From the NCBI GenBank assembly GCA_964019415.1, contig OZ025870.1, forward strand, positions 7,186,915-7,250,914: a DNA stretch of 64,000 bases. The letters are read 5' to 3'. The translations under genes were made by a program, and so were the position numbers. The notes beneath the pieces are model-generated. The model did not search any database, had not been told where the DNA came from, and saw nothing but the letters and a program-made list of their open reading frames with translations. This stretch comes from Ianthella basta. Lineage: Eukaryota; Porifera; Demospongiae; Verongiida; Ianthellidae. This document shows, piece after piece, positions 58,955 through 64,000 of this stretch; the stretch's first letter is position 1, and each line of letters begins with the position of its first letter.

Positions 58955-59640
58955 TACACCACCAGCACCATCACCACCACCACCCACCACCACCACACAG
59001 TGCAAGTTGCAATGTGCGCATGCAGTATCTGCGCCAGTGCTTCTATGAACAAGGCCACCAGTGCAAGTTGCTGAGAGTAACCACTCCGAGTGCAAGTAGA
59101 GTGTTTGCGCTAGTTGATGGAAGGAAAAACCCACCAGCGCAAGTTGCTGAAGGTCAGGGGGACCGGGCACCAGTATTGATTGGCATGCAGTGGGGACCAT
59201 TATGAATGCAAGTACAGTGTTGGTGCCAGTCGAACAGCACAAGTTGGAGCAGGATGCAGCAACAGGTATGCAACTTGCACTTGGGCACTATATGTGAACC
59301 GTGTTCTGCCCAAGTGCAAGTTGCATACCTGTTGCTGCATCCTGCTCCAACTTGTGCTGTTCGACTAGCACCAACACTGTACTTGCATTCATAGTGGTCC
59401 CCCACTGCATGCCAATCAATACTGGTGCCCGGTCCCCCTGACCTTCAGCAACTTGCGCTGGTGGTTTTTTCCTTCCATCAACTAGCGCAAACACTCTACT
59501 TGCACTCGGAGTGGTTACTCTCAGCAACTTGCGCTGGTGGCCTTGTTCATAGAAGCACTGGCGCACATACTGCATGCGCACATTGCAACTTGCACTGTGT
59601 GGTGGTGGTGGGTGGTGGTATATATATATATATACGAACA
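58955..59640. repeat. ~690 bp near-perfect palindrome
   Basis: Left arm about 58955-59287, right arm about 59308-59640, spacer about 20 bp (CTATATGTGAACCGTGTTCT). The arms match almost base for base: GCACTTGGGCA/TGCCCAAGTGC at the centre and ACCACCACCACACAGTGCAA/TTGCACTGTGTGGTGGTGGT near the outside. Because of the symmetry, the same 30-odd-residue frame (SVGASRTAQVGAGCSNRYAT) is open on both strands. Outer ends are TATATA-rich. Confidence 0.95.
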
Positions 59641-59696
59641 CGAAGCCATACGAATACCTAAAAGTGAAAACAATATAGGGGCGCCGAAGGCGCCCC

Positions 59697-62600
59697 AAAA
59701 ACTCTTTAGGGCTATTTGGCGCCATGTACCTGAGTTAGGTAGAGCAACACTTCTCTCTTGCTAATGGAAATGAGAACATTCTTTTGGAACATGTGGAGTC
59801 ATGTCAAGTTGGGATATGGGCATGGGCATTAAGCTATGGGCAGAAGTCGTTTGCAACTTCTGCAGTCATGCACTAGAGTTTTGGTCTGAAAGACTCCCCC
59901 CTTGCTAATGGGCAGAACAAAAGTCGTTTGCAAGATCTGAAGGGATGCACTTGAGTTTAGGTGGGTAAGACTCCCCTTTGCTAATGGGCAGGAGAAAAGT
60001 CGTTTGCAACATCTGGAGTCATGCACTTGAGTTTCAGTGGGTAAGACTCTCCCCTTCCTAGTGGGAAAGAGAAAAGTTGTTTGCAACATCTGGAGTCATG
60101 CACTAGAGTGTGGGCGGGTAAGACTCCCCCCTTGCTAATAGGCAGGAGAAATGTTGTTTGCAACATGTGGAGTGATGGACTAGAGTGTGGGTGGGTAAGA
60201 CTCCCCCTTGCTAATGCGCAGGAGAAGAGACGTTTGCAACATCTGGAGTCAAGCAGTACAGTTTGGGTGGGTCTGACCCCCCCTTGCTAATGGGCAGGAG
60301 AAAAGTCGTTTGCAACATCTAGAGTCATGCACTTGAGTTTCAGTGGGTAAGACTCTCCCCTTCCTAGTGGGAAAGAGAAAAGTCGTTTGCAACATCTGGA
60401 GTTATGCACTAGAGTGTGGGTGGGTAAGACTCCCCCCTTGCTAATAGGCAGGAGAAATGTTGTTTGCAACATGTGGAGTGATGGACTAGAGTGTGGGTGG
60501 GTAAGACTCCCCCTTGCTAATGCGCAGGAGAAGAGACGTTTGCAACATCTGGAGTCAAGCACTACAGTTTGGGTGGGTCTGACCCCCCCTTGCTAATGGG
60601 CAGGAGAAAAGTCGTTTGCAAGATCTGGAGTAATGCACTTGAGATTGGTTGGGTAAGACTCCCACCTTGGTAATGGGCAGGAGAGAAGTGGTTTGCAACA
60701 TCTAGAGTCATGCACTTGAAACTGGGTGGGTAATACTCCCCCTTTGCTAATGGGCAGGAGAAAAGTCGTTTGCAACATCTGGAGTAATGCACTGCAGTTT
60801 GAGTGGGTAAGACTTCCCCTTTCTAATGTGCAGGAGAAAAGTCGTTTGCAAGATCTAGAGTCATGCACTAGAGTTTGGTTGAGTAAGACTCCCCCTTTTG
60901 CTAATGGGCAGGAGAAAAGTCGTTTGCAACATCTGGAGTCATACACTAGATTTCAGGTGGATAAGATTCCCACCTTGCTAATGGGCAGGAGAGAAGTGGT
61001 TTGCAACATCTAGAGTCATGCACTTGAAATTGGGTGGGTAATACTCCCCCTTTGCTAATGGGCAAGAGAAAAGTCAGTTTGCAACATCTAGAGTAATGCA
61101 CTACGGTTTGGGTGTGTAAGTCCCCCCCCTTGCTAATGGGAAGGAGAAACGTCGATTGCAACGTTTCGAGTCATAGACTTGAATTTGGGTGGGTATGATC
61201 CCCCCCCCCCCCTTGCTAATGGGCAAGAGAAAAGTCGTTTTCAACATCTGGAACCATGCACTAGAGTTTAGGTGGGTAAGACTCCCCCTTTGCTAACGAG
61301 GAACAGAAAAATCTTTTGCAACACCTGGAGTCATGCACTGGAGTTTAGGTGAGTAAGACGCATCCCTTGCAAATGGGCAGGAGAAAAAAGTCGCTTGCAA
61401 CATCTGGAGTCCTGCACTTGACTTTGTGTGGGTAAGGCTCTTCCTTTGCCAATGGGCAGGAAAAAAGTCGTTTGCAACATCTGGAGTCATGCAGTAGAGT
61501 TTGGGTGGGTAAGACTCCCCCTTTGCTAATGGGCAGGAGAAAGGTCGTTTTCAACGTTTCGAGTCAAAGACTTGAATTTTTGGGTGGGTATGACTCCCCC
61601 CTAGCTAATGGGCAGGAGAAAAGTCGTTTTCAACATCTGGAGCCATGCACCAGAGTTTGGGTGGGTAAGACTCGCCCCTTTGCTAATGAGGAACAGGAAA
61701 TCCTTTGCAACACCAGGAGTCATGCACTGCACCAGGGTTTGGGTGAGTAAGACTCCCCCCTTGCTAAATGGCAGGAGAAATGTCACTTGCAACAACTGTA
61801 GTCACGCACTAGAGTTTGGGTGGGTAAGTCTCCCCCTTTGGTAATGGGCAGGGGAAAGTCGTTTGCAACATCTGGAGTCATGCAGTAGAGTTTGTGTGAA
61901 TAAGACTCCCCCCTTGCTAGTGGGCAAAAGAAAAGTTGTTTGCAACATCTGGAGTCATGCATTAGAATTTGGATGGGTAAGTTTCCCCCCTTGCTAATGG
62001 GCAGGAGAAACGTCAATTGCAACATCTAGAGTCATGCAGTGGAGTTTGGGTGGGTAAGACACTCCCCTTGCTAATGGGCAGGAGAAAAGTGGCTTGCAAC
62101 ATCTAGAGTAATGCATATGAGTTTGGGTGGGTAAGACTCCCCCTTGTTAGTGGGCAGGAGAAAAGTCGCTTGAAACATCTAGAGTCATGCACTGGAGTTT
62201 GGGTGGGTAAGACTCGTGCCTTGCTAGTGGGCAGGAGAAAAGTCGCTTGAAACATCTAGAGTCATGCACTGGAGTTTGGGTGGGTAAGACTCCCCCCTTG
62301 CTAGTGGGCAGGAGAAAAGTCCTTTGCAACATCTAGAGTCATGCACCGGAGTTTGGGTGGGTAAGACTCCCCTCTTGCTGGTAAAGCAGGAGAAAAGTCA
62401 TTTGCAATATCTAGAGTCATGCACTGGAGTTTGGGTAGGTAAGTTTCCCCCTTGCTAATGGGCAGGAGAAACGTCAATTGCAACTTCTGGAGTCGAGCAC
62501 TAGATTTTGGGTGGGTGAGACTCCCCCCTTGCTAATGGGCAGGAGAAAAGTTGCTAGCATACGTTTCGAGTCAAAGACTTGAATTTGGGTAGGTAAGACT

Positions 62601-63309
62601 CGCCCCTTGCTAGTGGGCAGGAGAAAAGTCGCTTGAAACATCTAGAGTCATGCACTGGAGTTTAGGTGACTAAGACTCATCCCTTGCCAATGGGTAGGAG
62701 AAAAGTCGGCTGCAACATCTGGAGTCATGCACTAGAGTTTGGGTGAGTAAGACTCCCCCCTTGCTAAATGGCAGGAGGAATGTCGTTTGCAACATTTGGA
62801 GTCATGCACTAGAGTTTGGGTGGGTAAGACTCCCCCCTTGCTAATGGGCAGGAGAAAGGTTGTTTGCAATATCTGGAGTCATGCACAAGAGTTTGGGTGG
62901 GTAAGACTCCCTCCTTGCTGAATAGCAGCAGAAATGTCATTTGCAACATCTGGAGTTATCAACTGGAGTTTCGGTGGGTAAGACTTCCCTTTTCTAATTA
63001 GGAGGAGCAAAGTCTTTTGCAACATCTGGAGTCGTCCACTAGAGTTTGGGTGGGTAAAAGGCGTTTGCAACATCTGGAGTTATGCACTAGAGTTTGGGTT
63101 GGTAAAACTCCAACCTTGCTAATGGGCAGGAGAAAACTTCTTTGCAACATCTAGAGATATGCACTACAGTTTGGGTGGGTTAGACCCCCCCCTTGCTAAT
63201 GGGTAGGAGAAAAGTAGTTTTCAACATCTCAAGTCAAGCACTAGAGTATAGGTGGGTAAGACTCCCCCTTTGCTAATGAGCAGGAGAAAAGTCAATTGCA
63301 ACATTTCGA
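59697..63309 (+). repeat. 77-78 bp minisatellite, right array
   Basis: About 47 units: CTAATGGGCAGGAGAAAAGT, CGTTTGCAACATCTGGAGTC, ATGCACTAGAGTTTGGGTGG and GTAAGACTCCCCCCTTG. Local super-repeats exist: 60001-60290 is repeated almost exactly at 60302-60590. Minus-strand frames of up to 117 codons (LVHDSRCCKRLFSC types) follow from the 78-bp, three-divisible period and are not genes. Confidence 0.92.
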
Positions 63310-64000
63310 GATTCACCTCCTCTCACCCTCACCAACAATGCACCTGATGCAAGGTCCCGCGCAAAGCTCCTAGCTACCAGCAAGAAGGAATCTGGTGTTT
63401 GGCTGCAGGCCCTACCTGTGTCAAGTCTGGTCTTGCGAATGGACGATGAGACAGTCCGGGTGGCAGTGGGACTTTGCACTCCTCTTTGCAGAACACACGA
63501 GTGCAGCCACTGTGGATTGGAGGTAGACCGTCTTGGCACCCATGGCCTCAGTTGCCAGTGGAGCGAGGAAGACACCCACGCCATCCAGCTGTGAATGACA
63601 TCATCCACAGGTCTCTGTCCTCAGCCAATATTCCATCTCGATTAGAGCCCTCTGGACTGTATCGTTATGATGGAAAACGACCTGATGGATGTTCAATCCT
63701 GCCATGGAGTTGCGGGAAAGTGTTGGTGTGGGATGCTACTTGCCCCAACACATTTGCTCCCTCACACATCCCAGCAGCGGTGAGAGGGGCCGGAGCTGTG
63801 GCAGCACAGGCTGAGCAGGTGAAAGTGTCCAAGTATGCACATCTGGACACAAGTCACCACTTGGTGCCATTCGTGGTGGAAACATCAGGAGTGCTGGGGA
63901 AGGCAGCAGAGGAATTCACGCAGGAGCTTGCAAGACACATCTACAAGGCCATTGGAGAGCCTCGCAGCCGGCAGTTCCTCCTTCAGAGACAGTCTGTCAC
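63310..64000 (+). mobile_element. Reverse-transcriptase C-terminal region, 5'-truncated and frameshifted, partial
   Basis: From 63310 one frame reads NNAPDARSRAKLLATSKKES, VWLQALPVSSLVLRMDDETV and RVAVGLCTPLCRTHECSHCG to LGTHGLSCQW. A single-base loss near 63562 moves the frame. The next frame reads HPAVNDIIHRSLSSANIPSR, LEPSGLYRYDGKRPDGCS, VLVWDATCPNTFAPSHIP and KYAHLDTSHHLVPFVVETSG to QFLLQR at the window edge. I recall this CxxC...H.LSC...VNDII..SL...KRPDG...VWD organisation from C-terminal parts of reverse-transcriptase proteins of invertebrate retroelements; no search was run. The RT core is absent: the fragment abuts the minisatellite at 63309. Confidence 0.75.

Larger units (their letters stand above)
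53280..59696. mobile_element. ~6.4 kb segment inserted in the minisatellite
   Basis: Flanked by AAAAACTC at 53272-53279 and 59697-59704. The right flank continues as a normal minisatellite unit (AAAAACTCTTTAGGGCTATT corresponds to the array's AAAAACTGTTTGGGACTATT), so the segment interrupts one array. The ends carry GGGGCGCC in inverted orientation (53282-53289; 59689-59696 is the complement, within a small palindrome). An 8 bp duplication with short inverted ends resembles a hAT-type insertion, but no transposase is visible. The interior is a nest of older elements. Confidence 0.55.

Noticed and set aside
58541..59725. Frames of 60-145 codons on both strands
   Set aside because: They mirror each other across the palindrome centre near 59298, so both-strand openness is a consequence of symmetry and CCA/GGT repeats.
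59829..63073. Series of minus-strand frames encoding repeated LVHDSRCCKRLFSC-like peptides
   Set aside because: The minisatellite period is close to 78 bp, a multiple of three, so open frames persist by periodicity. They are broken irregularly by stops and indels, with no start or regulatory context.

Overview
The window is nuclear DNA of an invertebrate animal. The one clear gene has four exons with short canonical GT-AG introns (137, 66 and 115 bp). It sits among PHD-finger, reverse-transcriptase and terminal-inverted-repeat remnants and very abundant tandem and palindromic repeats. A sponge (or a cnidarian) fits best because of the compact introns and repeat types, but that is inference. 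I saw no rRNA, tRNA, CRISPR or prokaryotic operon signals.

Layout. (1) 1-3.65 kb is the genic end: a partial minus-strand exon (1-500, unrecognised) and, on the plus strand, an apparently intact 410-residue integrase-fold (DDE) gene (2040-3590). (2) 3.7-5.3 kb is CA-rich DNA with a duplicated block and a long (CA)n tract. (3) 5.3-8.2 kb is mostly unassigned; it holds one copy (5874-6477) of a ~600 bp repeat found again at 53.4 kb.

(4) 8.2-51.4 kb is one nested repeat territory. The basic monomer is ~39 bp, with a core like GCTCATTGCTGAAGATCAG. In places four monomers form a ~155 bp higher-order unit. Blocks of monomers alternate in polarity (minus then plus), forming large inverted arrays. 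Between blocks lie exon-like modules with splice-like borders and partly conserved reading frames, TG-rich tracts, and a ~790 bp insertion element with a terminal hairpin (element H here). The whole set recurs as ~10 kb segmental tandem copies (15371-25983, 25984-35865, 35866 onward). The last part is mosaic through unequal exchange and deletions. One copy carries a private hAT-like MITE at 24029-24372.

(5) 51.4-63.3 kb is a second minisatellite (unit 77-78 bp). It is split by a ~6.4 kb segment (53280-59696) flanked by AAAAACTC direct repeats. That segment is packed with nested foldback elements: long hairpins, a TIR element enclosing a PHD-finger exon, a Mutator-like element with a 10 bp target duplication, a CCAAT/CRE-rich promoter-like stretch, and a ~690 bp near-perfect palindrome. 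(6) 63.3-64 kb is the frameshifted C-terminal part of a reverse-transcriptase protein, running off the window.

Only the integrase gene and the first exon look like functional coding sequence. The rest is best read as satellite and transposon DNA, possibly built on a tandemly duplicated, now decayed multi-exon gene. All identities are by eye; no alignment or search was run.
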